Source: Macrotis lagotis (lineage: Eukaryota; Chordata; Mammalia; Peramelemorphia; Peramelidae). Taken from it: a DNA stretch of 64,000 bases. Numbering within the stretch: position 1 is the first letter of the stretch; each line of letters begins with the position of its first letter. This document shows, piece after piece, positions 23,002 through 35,558 of the stretch. Made by a program: the position numbers and the translations under genes. Where the stretch lies: assembly GCF_037893015.1 (NCBI RefSeq), contig NC_133664.1, positions 128,518,254 through 128,582,253 of the forward strand, in the 5' to 3' direction. Below the pieces are notes generated by a model. That model made no database searches, was not told where the DNA came from, and was given only the letters and a program-made list of their open reading frames with translations.

Positions 23002-23075
23002 CATATACATATACGTATACGCATACACATACATATACACATGCACATATGCATACATATACATATATACATATT
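22885..23075. repeat. (CATATA)n microsatellite, ~190 bp
   Basis: Imperfect catata/cacata hexamer array. Long apparent frames over it on both strands are repeat artefacts. Confidence 0.95.
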
Positions 23076-23339
23076 TTGTAAGTGAGTTTATTATTTCTAT
23101 TTTCCTTTTTGAATTTAGTTTCAATACCATTTGATGAATATATGTTAATATTGATGTTAGTTCTTTGCCTTTGTTTCTTTAAGCATTATTAGTTTCCCTT
23201 TTTATCTCTCTTGGTACTTTTAATTTTCCTTTTGTTAATACCATGATTAAAACTTCTTTTTAAAAAAAAATCACCAGGTGTAATCATCAAAACTATTTTA
23301 ACCAATTATTTTTTAATTAGTTAAAAAAAGAAAAGAAAG

Positions 23340-23495
23340 AGACAACTGGATGGTGCAGTGGATAGAGCACCAGCTCTGGAATCAGGAGGATTTGAATTCA
23401 AATCTGGCCTCACACACTTAATAATTACTTAGCTGTGTGACCTTGGGTAAGTCACTAAACACTATTGCCTTGTAAAAATAAAAAATAAAAATAGA
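23340..23495 (+). repeat. WSINE1-type SINE
   Basis: caactggatggtgcagtgga through ccttgtaaaaataaaaaat. Sense orientation relative to IQUB, one of few such copies in the gene. Confidence 0.9.
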
Positions 23496-24400
23496 TCATG
23501 GAACTTATTAGATAGAAATTTAACTAAGTAATATATTGTGTTCTAGAAAACAAAGAACATAAATGATCTATTTGATCAGAATTGCTAGGGAAACTAGAAA
23601 GTAATTTGGCAGTAATAAATGTTCAACCAGTGTTTTACACCATTTGCCATAATAAATTTTGAATATACAATATTAACTATTAAAGGCAACAATATGAAAA
23701 TATTAAAGGAGAATTAGATCAATTATCTTTTACAGTTATGGGTAGGTGGAAATAGAAGGAAGGATTCTTAATCAAGAGAGAGGTGAAAACAAAAAAAATT
23801 AGATAATTATCATTTAAATTGAATTGAAAGATTTTTGCTTGAACAAAAGGAATGTAAGTATAATATTAAAGAAAATGATCAAGTGCAAAAAAACCCCATT
23901 GTTTAAAATATCTCTGATAAGGGTTTATAATCTAAGTTGTTAAAGCTTTAAACTTCACTAAGACTTTTGGAACTCCATATAAATGCATATTCATATATAT
24001 ATATATATACATATATATATACATATATATATATATATTTCTGTATCTGTGTATCTATTTATTTATCTCTGAATCATTCTAAAGTAGATAGTGAATGAAA
24101 ATGACCAAGCAATTCTTTAAAGATTTATCAGGGATCATAACTAAATGAAATATTAGTTCTAATCACTAATAATTAGAGAAATGTAAAATCAAACTGATTT
24201 TAAGACTTTGCTTCTCACCCAGAAAAGTGGCAAAGCTGGCAGTAGATAGAATTAGTGTTGGAAGAGCTGCATAAAGACAAAGATACTTGTGCATTGTTAG
24301 TAGAACTTTGAATTGGTCCTGTTGTTCTAAAAGCAGTTTAGAAATATGCTAAGAAAGTGACTCAAGTATCTATAACCTCAGTCCCAGGAATCCTACTGCT
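23496..24400. other. Intron 1, AT-rich, unassigned
   Basis: Includes an (AT)n microsatellite at about 23995-24040; 24160-24420 may be a degraded LINE-1 sense fragment (caggaatcctactgctaggc), low confidence. Confidence 0.4.
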
Positions 24401-24685
24401 AGGCATGTGCTGAAAGGAAATCAACAATTAAAAGAAAGCCCCCGCCCCACAAGAAGATATGAGTATGGAATGATGACCATTGAAATCAAGAGTTTGGTTG
24501 TCTCATTTGGAGAGCAGAAAAGGTTTTTTATTTCTTCTCATGAGAAGGGGACACAGCCCCCATTACTCAAGCAGCATCAGCTAGGGAGTGTCCAAAAATA
24601 GAAGTTCACAGGCTTCTTTTATTCCAAAACTAATCCTACTTTTAAATTCTGTCTGTTCAAATTGACTGGTAAGACAAGCACACAA

Positions 24686-24687
<2 letters not shown>

Positions 24688-24717
<30 letters not shown>
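24688..24717. repeat. Poly-T run (~30)
   Basis: Uninterrupted t run followed by actaatactg; could be the tail of an old antisense retroposon. Confidence 0.7.
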
Positions 24718-24719
<2 letters not shown>

Positions 24720-25044
24720 AATACTGCCCAACTGGTACAAAGCAAATTCAATCTTCATTATCCTAATTATTTATAACTAATTTCTATCCTATTAGAAAGT
24801 TTTAGTTTTCAACTCCCTATTACCATAATTATTCATAGCTAATCTATCTCTATTAAAAATGATGTCTTACAAAAACCTCATTATGTATTTCCTCTGACCA
24901 ATTTTGGAGACATCCAATAAGAAAGAAAGCTAGGACAATTCTTGAAATTACCTCATTTCTGAGCATCATAGATAACTGGTGAAACGAGATGGGCCCTACA
25001 GAGTAAAAAGAAAAATAAAGATAATGGTATATTTATGAGGCATG

Positions 25045-25135
25045 AGAAAGCTTCATTGAAGGTCATCTCTCACAATCGTGCATAGGAGCCTATTCTTGAG
25101 GAAACTTCACTGAAGGTCATCTCTCACAACCCCCC
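25045..25135 (+). repeat. Short tandem duplication (~55 bp period)
   Basis: gaaggtcatctctcacaa occurs twice, about 55 bp apart (near 25058 and 25112), each preceded by cttcaytgaa-like sequence. Confidence 0.7.
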
Positions 25136-25169
25136 CATTCTTTCATCCTCTTTGAAGTTTTCCTCACAA

Positions 25170-25326
25170 CATTTTTTTTTTTAGGTTTTTGCAAGGCAAA
25201 TGGGGTTAAGTGGCTTGCCCAAGGCCACACAGCTAAGTAATTATTAAGTGTCTGAGACCGGATTTGAACCCAGGTACGCCTGACTCTGGGGCCAGTGCTT
25301 TATCCACTGTGCCACCTAGCCACCCT
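25170..25326 (-). repeat. WSINE1-type SINE, antisense
   Basis: aggtttttgcaaggcaaatg through ctagccaccctcaca. Little diverged. Confidence 0.93.
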
Positions 25327-28300
25327 CACACCATTCTTGATATATCCTTCTTTAATATATTCCTTTCTCTTCTTCATGCATTCCATCTTATGTAAAGGAA
25401 GAGGTGTGCAAAGTAATATGTATAAGCATTATTAAGCAGGCACAGTTCTGTCTTAAGTCATTGTTAAGTTAGGAACAGTTCGCCCTTTATCCCCATCCCC
25501 TTCTTGCTCTCTCTGTTCATTTTTCTAATATGCAAACTTCTTTATTTGACCTTGTCTGGTCCTAATTAAATGTTTCTCCAAGTAGTTATGAAAAGTTAAC
25601 TCTTACATCATCCTTACTTTGTCTGTCTCATGATTAGATGTACAGGTGTGGAAACTTAACTTTTTATTGCTTATAATTTCTCTAGTCTTTTATTTTCAAT
25701 AGAAATTGAGTTTCCACCCTTATTAGTGATTTCTTCCTTACATCACAATCCTCATCACTTCCTTTCAAAACCTTCATCTCCTGTTTGGTGATGATCTCTA
25801 TCACTGTCCGTGGGAATAGAAATGGAGTTTGACAGTCACACCTCTCCTTCTTCTACTTCTCAGCAATGGGCAGGCAACAAGCATAGGATTTATCTGCAAG
25901 GAGGGGGCACACTTATAGAGTCATGGGGAAAGTTACAGATATCAAAGGGGCAGATCCCCCTGACCAAACAACTTGAATACACAGTTGAAAGGTATAGAAG
26001 ATGGACTGGCCTAGGCTTTCTCCTTTCCCCTGAAGACATCCAATATATTTAGAGTCTGTTTCAGAAAAGTCCTCTTCAGTTCATGTGACTTGTTGAGATA
26101 ATTTCTTCTGGTAAAGGAACTTCTTAACACAGCATTTTATCAGACAAAAACTCATTTTCATCATTAGACAATAAAATTCTAGAAGTAATACAATTTACAT
26201 TTTGACTTACTCACTGTCATGTTTATATATATTGTATATATATATATATAATATATATATATATATAATATATATATACTCCACTCTAAGAAAATAAATT
26301 TCCATAATTTACACAAGTGTATTTGCTGAAAATGCCAGATTAATTTGAGCTTGTCACATATACATTAGATGATCATCTTAGTACAAAGGATTTCCAGAAA
26401 GTGACCTAAAAACAGTCTTAACCTTTTGCTCCTATTAAAATAATAATTCAGTCATCCCTAACTAAAATGAATTTTTCTTTGCAAAATGTTTCTAAATATA
26501 CTATAGGTTATTCTTCTCCTGATATACTCAACTTATTTGCATTCCTTTCCTTAAAGTAGAATTCGAAACTGCTAATGCATAGAATTATATCTTGAGAGTA
26601 CAAAAACTTATATTCTTCTTACCTAAATATCCCCTTCAACATAAAAATTAAGGGATCTTAATTCTTCTCAGAACATATAGCTAACAACAGATATGAAAAC
26701 CACACACTATCCTACCTGGCTATTAAACTCCAATTGACCTAAATTTCTATATCAGATTTCCTTATAGCAGTTTACTATAAAGATCCAAGGCTTAAAAGGA
26801 AGATTTCTTTATAGATATAATTTTGAATGTCAGTTTCTAGGCAGAAGTCATGTGGGAAGTCAAATGCCTTAAGCCAAATTTTAAATCTACCTGGTGAGAC
26901 ATTATTCGAATGTCTCATTTGGGAAACCAAGTCAGAAAGGGTCCAACCTCAGACTGCACTAAAAAGCCTCTCTTTCAACTTTTAATCCCAGTGTACCTGT
27001 CACCTGCAGTCTTCAAACTTCCACTAGGCTTCTTGACTTCAAAAGAGCATTGACCCAACAGCACGTCCTTTGCTGATCATACTGGTATCAGGCACACAGA
27101 ACAGAAACTAATTTAACTGTCTCATACATAACTCCATCTAATTAGACCTCCAAGTGAATCCAGTTCACAAGAGCTGAATACCAATTATAATCTGGATGGA
27201 GGGTCCCAGTCAATGAGCCCCCTCCCCGACACTCGGATCTACTCTGAGCATCCCTCCTGGGTCACTCTTATACATAATTGATAAAGACTTTTAAACATCT
27301 TACTCATCAGTAAGTTACCTAAGGGTTACATAATTTTTAATTTCCCAACCATTCTTCAGAACTCCTTATACTTATACAATACTAGAATATTCTAAATAGG
27401 ATTATCTTCCAAACCCATGTGAAAAGTAGTCAAGTCCCCCCAGCATGTGGAGTATTTCCTAACATACAAAACCCCCTTCACAAGTATGTTCCATAGCTCA
27501 ACTAGAAGGTCTGCCCCTCTGGTGGCACTAACTTCTGATCTCCAGGCCCACATCCCTTTGTCTGAAATCATATCTGCTCTATTCCTGCATAAAGATGGTA
27601 TGACAGATGCCTCTTGACTAGAGACTCCTCCTTCTAGGTTGCCCTATTATACAATAAATAAACACTTCCTTTGGCTAGGTGATTTCTCATCATCTTCAGA
27701 ATTCTTACATAACAAATAGCTAGAGATTGTCACAGAAAAATCTCAAATTATTATCATTATTTCTATCATTCTCATATAACTCAGGTGCTTTTATTTCAAA
27801 GCAAACAACCACAACTAAGGGTTATATAATTTTTAATTTCTCAACCATTCTTCAGAGCTCCTCATACTTATTAAATATTATTAGAAGGGTATCTTGCAGT
27901 CAGGATTTGCTTTCCAATTTCCTATCCACTATCCTTCTGAGTTTGTAATTAACATAGGGGAAGAAATCCACAGTCTTGACTTCTTTAGAAATTGTACATT
28001 TAATTATTAACCTACATAAAATATAATATTTATGTGTTGACATCTTATTCTTTTAAAACAGAAACAAAACAACATGTTATCTTGATTAAGGTTAACCTTA
28101 TAACATGATATCTTTTATATTTTTGTTGTATATGCTTATTTACCTCTTATCCCAGATACACTCCTGTTTTTAAAAAGAAAATGAGATTCTCCAAGAATTT
28201 AATCTTACACACATGATCATTTCAAAACCCTAATGTAAACTTTTACCTATGCCAATCAGTGTTACATTTCCATAGGATCTCAACTATATATTTTCATTTT

Positions 28301-28656
28301 TCAAATAACAGATATTAAATAAGCTACTTTGTACATTTTTACAGACCCCTTAATTCAGTTGCATTCTTATTACTTTATATAGAAGAACATCAGTCCATTA
28401 GAGTTATATAATTGAAGAAGCAATAATAAATAATAATAATAATAAATTAACATTTATATATCAATTACCTTCATGTCAAACATTTCATATTAAGGGGTTC
28501 ATCACTTTGCAGTCAATTCACAGCCAGAAATTGCCAATGTGGCAGTCTATTGCCATTTTCAAATTATGCCAATCTCATTGAAGAACATATCTCAATTTAT
28601 TACAAGCTGGATTATGTAAAACCAGAAGATTTATAGCTCTCAGTACTCTTTCTCTT
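25327..28656. other. Long unassigned stretch of intron 1
   Basis: No host exon seen. An (AT)n microsatellite lies at about 26225-26280. Given the retroviral pol fragment at 30062-30340 on the minus strand, parts may be remains of the same fossil provirus, but I could not recognise env or LTRs. Confidence 0.35.
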
Positions 28657-28671
28657 CTTACATTGATTTTT

Positions 28672-29282
28672 TTTAAAAGAAAGATTTTATTTATTTTGAG
28701 TTTTACATTTTTTCCCCTAATCTTGCTTCCCCCCGCCCCAGAAGGCATTCTGTTAGCCTTTACATTGTTTCTATGGTATACATTGATCTCAGTTGAATGT
28801 GATGAGAAATCATATCCTTAAGGAAGAAAAATAAAGTATAAGAGATAACAATATTGCATAATAAGATAATGTTTTTTTTTTTCCAAATTAAAGGTAATAA
28901 ATAGTCTTTGGTCTTTGTTCAAACTCCACAATTCTTTCTCTGGATACAGATGGTATTCTCCATTGCAGATAACCCAAAATTGTCCCTGATTGTTGCACTG
29001 ATGGAATGAGCAAGTCCATTAAGGTTGATCATCTCCTCCATGTTGCTGTTAAGGTATATAATGTTTTTCTGGTACTACTCATCTTGCTCAGCATCAGTTC
29101 ATGCAAATCCTTCCAGGCTTCCTTGAATTCCCATCCCTCCTGGTTTCTAATAGAACAATAGTGTTCCATGACATAAATATACCACAGTTTGTTAAGCCAT
29201 TCCTCAATTGAAGGACATTCACTTAATTTCCAATTCTTTGCCACCATGAAAAGGGCAGCTACAAATATTTTTGTACAAGTGA
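28672..29282 (-). mobile_element. LINE-1 3' end, antisense, with target duplication
   Basis: 3' UTR with C-rich tract near 28715-28740 and ORF2 C-terminus (minus strand: KNWKLSECPSIEEWLNKLWY). Flanked by cttacattgattttt (28657-28671) and cttatattgattttt (29283-29297), one mismatch in 15. Confidence 0.94.
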
Positions 29283-29611
29283 CTTATATTGATTTTTAAA
29301 TCAATTTTCAAAGATTCTAAAATCAGTCTTTTTACTTATACAAAGTTAAACCCACTTATACATACTTTAACTTCCATAAATTTACCTTTTCATTTTTCCC
29401 TTGCAACCCCTTTTATTATTCTCTTCAAGGTTTTTCAAACTCATTACTCAGACTGCACAACTTGCATCTTTCCTTAATATGGCATTTAACCATATTTCAG
29501 ACCATATTCACTATTTTTTCTTTTTTCTTTTTTGATTTAAGTATATACTGTTCTTAAACAGATCCAATGACTTATTTAAAACCTTACTTTTACAGCTATA
29601 TAAACTATATT

Positions 29612-29780
29612 GCTTGTTTTTTTGTTTTTTGTTTTTTAGTTTTTGCAAGGCAAATGGGGTTAAGTGGCTTGCCCAAGGCCACACAGTTAGGTAACTATTA
29701 AGTGTCTGAGGCCAGATTTGAACTCGGGTACTCCTGACTCCAGGGCTGGTGCTCTATCCATTGCGCCATCTAGCCACCCC
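29612..29780 (-). repeat. WSINE1-type SINE, antisense
   Basis: tagtttttgcaaggcaaatg through gcgccatctagccacccc. Confidence 0.93.
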
Positions 29781-30061
29781 ATCATTCTTTGATTTGAATT
29801 GGTATAACTTTTCAAGAAGTAAACAAACAATCAAAAATTCCAGCCTAATTGCAATACTCCCTGTCCCCCCCCTCAGATAGAGCATACCAAATAACTTCTC
29901 TTAGAAGGGGACAATCTTAAATCTTTTCTGGGGGCTCTCCGGTTCTTAGGTTCACAGTTATTCCAATATTTTCTGTAATACTTTGGAAATTAAATGACTA
30001 ACATTATCAGAATCTATATTTTTCACAAACTCCTGAAGCTAGTGTTGCCATAAACTTCGAC

Positions 30062-30340
30062 TTATCCTGTTAAATGGTCAATGATTACCAGCACATGCTT
30101 CAGTCTCCCTATTTTTGACATTTCTACATAATCAACATATGTACTTTGGAATGAACAAAGACCTGACTCTTGTCCTTGAATTTGCTTCCTCAAAGCTTTC
30201 TTCATGTAAAATAGCATTTCTCTCATGATTTGTTTATTTAACATATCTCTCCCATCCATAATACCCACCATCTCCTTTTCTGTTTCTATGGCTCCTATTG
30301 TTGTTAGATTCCTCTTTTCTTGTTTGGAGAATGTTGGCAC
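30062..30340 (-). mobile_element. Fossil endogenous retrovirus, pol (integrase region) fragment
   Basis: The minus-strand product contains DYVEMSKIGRLKHVLVIIDH followed by LTG, resembling the start of the integrase core of gamma-type (class I) proviruses. The element is broken and old. Its outer limits and LTRs were not found; neighbours at 24.4-28.6 and 30.4-31.1 kb may belong to it. Confidence 0.6.
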
Positions 30341-31140
30341 AACTTCACTTTAAGGGACCTGAAGAATCCTGACATGCGTTTTGTAGCTTTATCTGTTTCC
30401 TTTAGCTTCAAAGAATTACCTTTTGTGTCCCTTTCCTTGCACTATTGATATTTCATTTGGTAACACTTGTTTCACCAAGTCTTCATGAAACAATTCCCTC
30501 TCTCTGCTATTAATGAGTCCTTTTTCTCAGTTCCTCTCTACTCTTCTTTCAGGGGATGAGATAGGAGCAGAGGCAAGCTGTGGAGGAAAGTAGGGGAAGG
30601 GGAGGGGAGTCTGGCAGCAGAGTCATAGGGATGAAGCGGGAAACAAAGCAAGCAAGGGATTCTATGTGTGACAGGGTATTTTTGAGTCTTGTTTATATAA
30701 GAGCTTAAAATTTAGCTCACCTGATTTTCATCTGTTCCCTAAGGGGTGATCAAAGGGATTTTTTGTGGAAAGGGGGTTTTTAATCACCTAACTTTGGGGC
30801 TTTCTCAGCCCCTATTTCCACTCAAAGGCAAAGAGCAAATTTATTTCCCTCTTTGTTTCTTGCTGGTAAAGCACAGATCACGGAACTGCCCCACCAGTCC
30901 GAATCCTTATGGGATCTGTGCCTCTACCAGCTCAACAAAGCATTAGCCAATTCCCTCCTGTTTCTTGCCCTGGATGTCTTGGTGCCAAGACCCTCATCAG
31001 GGACACTCTTGTAAGAGCTTTTCTCACCCCTTGTGCTAGGCCTCCCATTCTTCTCAACCCTCAAGGCTCAACCAGACCTGCCCGTTCTGTCACCTAGATA
31101 CCCCACCTGACACACTCACTGGGACTGCAAATAGTCTTAT
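30341..31140. other. Unassigned, moderately GC-rich, possibly retroviral remains
   Basis: 30590-30610 holds three adjacent gggg runs. Composition differs from flanks, but nothing is recognised with confidence. Confidence 0.3.
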
Positions 31141-31293
31141 CTTTTTTTTTTCTTTTTTCAAGGCAATGGGGTTAAGTGGCTTGCCCAAGGCCACACAGCT
31201 AGGTAATTATTAAGTGTCTGAGGCTGGATTTGAACTCAGGTACTCCTGACTCCAGGGCCGGTGCTCTATCCACTGAGCCACCTAGCTGCCCCA
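31141..31293 (-). repeat. WSINE1-type SINE, antisense
   Basis: caaggcaatggggttaagtg through ccacctagctgcccc. Confidence 0.93.
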
Positions 31294-31329
31294 GAAATAG
31301 AATATATATATATTTTTTAAAAATCAAAC

Positions 31330-32060
31330 ACAATGCCCTTATCCATAGTAAATTTTGTTCTAATCTCTCATTTTCATTTTATAGTTCTGTTTTTGAGATG
31401 TGATTCTAGTATATAGCAGATTTTGGACTTACGTTATCCTGCTAATTCTTCATTTTATTAATTTGCATAATCTATTCACAGACTTGTGCCTTCATTTATT
31501 TCTTTTACATTGATTTTAATCTTCATCTTTCCCCTGTTATCAGTGCTTTTTCTCCTTTTCTCTTTACCTGTCTGCAGTAGTGAGCATAGGAGCACTGCCA
31601 CATACAAAGGGCTTAGTAAATGTTGATTGACTTACTGGCTATCCTATCCCAAGTTTTTTGAGTTTATAAATTGTTAATTACTGTGTCTCCATATCTGGTT
31701 TGAGATATCTTTTTCCTTGCCCAAATTGTTAAAACATATGGTTTAAAATCTTTCCTTTTCTTCCATCCTACCTCTCACTTTAAGTAGCTTCTATGTTTCC
31801 ATCTAATCTATAAAACTATATCATCCATCACTATATATTTACATCATATATATTTTTCCTGTTCCCTTTTCCAAGGAATTTTCATTTGTTCCATTTTCTT
31901 CATTATATCTTCACTGAATTATATTTTTATTTTATTTTCTAATTGTTTCTTTTCTTTTGTATTTCTGTGTTATTATCTTTGTAGATCTTTTCCTATTTTT
32001 TCACTTTCTCTTAGAAATATTAATTAACAAAGGAATCATTGATGAATAAAGGCAGAATGG
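31330..32060 (-). mobile_element. Possible old LINE-1 inter-ORF/ORF1 fragment
   Basis: T-rich sequence with weak similarity to antisense L1 (gtgattctagtatatagcag, attaatttgcataatctatt). 31570-31635 looks like an L2 tail (aagggcttagtaaatgttga ttgac). Low confidence. Confidence 0.35.
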
Positions 32061-33639
32061 TATGAAGGGAGTCACTCTTTGTCTTAAGTTACATGCACAG
32101 TCCTACAGGCTTTATTCTTGGGGTCATTTTATCATATCTATGGTCCAGTTTCCCCCTACTTCTCTGGATCTGAACCACACTTGTGGACCCATATATGCTA
32201 CCTGCTACAATATGATTCTTTGCAGGTGGGTGTAAATTTTCTTTGAGACAGTGATCTTAATTTCCCTCATATATCCCATTTCCTGGACTGAGATCCAACA
32301 TTTTCTCTATGAAAGTGGATTCATAATGTTTGAATTTCCCCTAAACTCAACTTATAAGAATATTTTTTCTCTTATTGTAGACAATAATTCTCTCATGAAG
32401 AATGTTCTTTAGGTAGTATCTTATTCTTTCTCTATGGAATGGGTACTCATTTATTATAATTTTACTCTAATTTTTTTTCCCCTGCTTTCAATTATCTTTT
32501 TCCCTGAAATAGTTAGATTGAGTAAAGGGCCAAGGCCCTGGATGCAGTAACAAGACAGTGCTCAAGAGTTTAGTGGGCTTAGTTATAGAGTAGATAAAAA
32601 GACTCAGTAGACTTCTCTCCCAAATCATTCAAGCTTTGTAAACAGCAGTATTGCTTTTTCCTGCTTGGGTCAAGGGTAAAGAGAAGGAAAGTAGAAGGGT
32701 TCCCCTACTGGTGTTCTTCCCCTCTGGTAGACTCTGTTTTTGAATTCTCTTGAGGCATAGTAGATCCTGCTCAAAATATTGTTGGATTTGCTTTCCAATT
32801 CCTTCTGCTGTATTTTATATTTTTTTCAGTAAGTAAATCTCATCAATATTCATGGTTTTATATTACTAACATTTACCAAAGCATCATTTCCCTCTGCCCC
32901 CTAGGAAACAATTCTTACAACACAGAATTTTTAAAAAAAAAAGGGGGAAAATTCACTAAAATGAACTAATACATTGAAAGAATCTTTCATCTCTTATATT
33001 CTACATCTATAGTTCCCCACCTCTTCAGAGAAGGAAGTATCTTCCCAACACTCTTCTTTGAGACCTAGCTTAGTCATTATAATTTCATGACTTTCCCTCT
33101 CTCTCTCTCTTTTTTTTAAAGTATAAAATATATATTGACATCTCTTGTTTTTACATCACTGGAATTTTTCACATTATCCCTCTCAACTCTCAGAGAAACA
33201 AATCATTTAACAAATATTTTTATTGTTTTCAGTGAGATCTAACTTGTTTCTGCAAGTCAAGATTTAACATAATGCATTTAAAAAAGTTTCCCAATGATCA
33301 TAAAGAATGTCATTATCAAAATAATAACATCCACAGGAACCCACCCAACAGTAGGTCAAGGAAGAACCTTCAAATAAGGGGTTAGATCATGCCTGTTTGT
33401 TTATATAAAGGGTAGTGTTTATAATGGCAATTCTGAATCATATTATGTTACCAAAATTAAAAAGTTATCCATAAAGAACCTGATCAATTATTGACCAGTG
33501 CAGACTATGTAAATATAACAAATATTTTTGAAGAAAAAGAAAGAAAAAATCAGCAAAACCAATCATTTCATGAAACAGGTCTGAGAGTATAATCAATGAC
33601 CCATATCTTTAGATTTCCCATTGTTGCAAGAGTAGGGTT
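32061..33639. other. Intron 1, unassigned
   Basis: AT-rich, no exon; no repeat family recognised with confidence. Confidence 0.4.
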
Positions 33640-34095
33640 GGGGGTATCTTCTCATTTTTCTTCTTTAGGATTATGTTTATTCTTCATAACTTTAGATCTA
33701 TGAATTGATTTTATTTTTCAGTTGTTCATTCCAATACCTTGGTTTCTTTGTTCTTATTTTATTCTCCATTAGATCTTTTATGTCTTTCTCTGTTTATGCT
33801 TTCTCTTTTATGCTTCTCTGTTATGTCCTAGTAGTTTCACAGTAATATTCCATTATATTCATGTACCACAAATTGTTTATCCATTCCCTAATCAATGAGC
33901 ATCTTCTTTGTTCCAGTTCTTTGCTATTTCAAAAAATGGTACTAGAAAATATTTTGGTGGGTATGAGATTTTTCTTTTTGTCATACTACCTTGGAGTATA
34001 GATCTAGTGGTTGAATATCTAAGTTAAAAGTGTGGATATTTTAGAAACTTTCTTCGCAAGTTTCTTTCCAGATTGGCTGGGTTCTGTCACTTTAA
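33640..34095 (-). mobile_element. Old LINE-1 3' fragment, antisense
   Basis: Pattern of the antisense 3' UTR and C-terminus: attccattatattcatgtac, ccattccctaatcaatgagc, ttccagttctttgctatttc. Confidence 0.75.
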
Positions 34096-34304
34096 GATCT
34101 GTTTTTTGAGTCTTCGTTTAAAGTTGTTTTGGCAAAAGCTCCAGGAGCAACCTAGCTTTGTCTTGGTGCTGCCTGAAGTTCTACTCTTTACTGGATAATT
34201 TTCCTCCTTCTCTGGAAAAATTGACTACTCTGTCATTTTCCTGGCAATATGACCCTCAACTCTCAATAAGCATTTACTATGTAATGTTATGATGTTAAGT
34301 AATG

Positions 34305-34307
34305 GGC

Positions 34308-34372
<65 letters not shown>

Positions 34373-34375
34373 AGC
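34305..34375. repeat. (TA)n microsatellite, ~65 bp
   Basis: Near-perfect at repeats ending atgtatgtatag. Confidence 0.97.
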
Positions 34376-34701
34376 TAAAATAGTCCTTGTTCTCAGGACA
34401 TTTGAATGCTAGCAGATGATGCAACATGTTCAGATAGAAATACAAAAAGAATAGATGCAAAATTAATGACAGGTTTTGAGAAGCAGGACACTAGCAACTG
34501 AAATTGGGGGTGGGGAGCTAAGTAGCACCAGGAGATGACTATAAGTGATGTAAGGGACAAGGGCCCACAAAGACTGAAGAACTCTGCTGAATGCAGAGGA
34601 GGACAGAGATGGTGTTCAGATGTGCTTCATGTTTTATTTTGTTGGACTGTCTTTTCTTTCTTATTAGATAGGGTTTTGAGGAAGGAACATGGGAAGAAGG
34701 T

Positions 34702-35280
34702 GTCAGTAATACCTTTTTTGCTATTTTTTTGCAAGGCAATGGGTTAAGTGATTTGTCCAAGGTCACACAGCTAAGTAATTATTAAGTATCTGAGGTTGAA
34801 TTTGAACTTGGGTCCTTCTAACTCCAAGATCAGTGCTCTATTGCTCCACCTAGCTGCCCCAGATGTCAGTAATGTTTAAAAAAGAAAGACTATTAGTAAT
34901 ACTTTTTTTGGTCTTTATTGGGGGGAGTGTTTGTTGTTGGTTTTTTTTTTTTTGCAAGGCCGTGGGGTCAAGTGAGTTACCCAAGTCACACAGCTAGGTT
35001 AATTATTAAGTATCTGAGGCTGGATTTGGACTCAGGTCCTCCTAACTCCAGGGCCAGTGCTCTATGCTAGCTGCCCCAGGTGTCAGTAGTAGTTAAAAAA
35101 GAAAGAATATTAGTAATACTTTTTTTGTCTTTATGGGGGGGTGTATTTGAGTTTTTTTTGCAAGGCTATGGGATTAAGTGACTTGCCCAAGGTCACACAA
35201 CTAGATAATTATTAAGTGTCTAAGGCAGGATTTGAACTCAGGTACTCCTGACTCCAGGGCTGTCCCACCAGTGTTATTTT
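34702..35280 (-). repeat. Three-copy tandem array of SINE plus flank
   Basis: Three antisense WSINE1-type copies (about 34725-34860, 34946-35080, 35153-35266) share the same non-SINE flank: gtcagtaatgtttaaaaaag, gtcagtagtagttaaaaaag, tattagtaatactttttttg. Because the flank is repeated too, this is a tandem duplication of one insertion, unit about 200 bp, and not three separate insertions. Confidence 0.9.
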
Positions 35281-35349
35281 AAGAAAAAAATCAATTATTA
35301 TAATGCTATTCCATTTAGAAACTCTTAAAATTGTGTAATAATTTAACCC

Positions 35350-35533
35350 TTTTTAAAAAAAAGATTTCCTTTATTTTGAGTTTTACAATTTCCCCCATTC
35401 TTGCTTCCCCCACCCCCACAGAAGGCAGTCTGTTAGTCTTTTGCATCGATCTAAGTTGAATGTGATGAGAGAGAAATCACATCCTAAAGGAGGAAACAGC
35501 AGGATCAGACAATAAGATAGCAGTCTTTGGTCT
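35350..35533 (-). mobile_element. LINE-1 3' UTR fragment abutting IQUB exon 2
   Basis: tttattttgagttttacaat, the C-rich tract (35393-35420), gttgaatgtgatgagagaga and aatcacatcc match the other LINE-1 3' ends. Similarity stops at ctttggtct (about 35533), 25 bp before the exon 2 acceptor. Confidence 0.9.
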
Positions 35534-35558
35534 AATTTATTTCATCCTTTTAATTCAG

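Noticed and set aside
22848-23130. Open frames rich in HIHIHI, YTYTYT or MYMYMY
   Set aside because: Translations of the (CATATA)n microsatellite.
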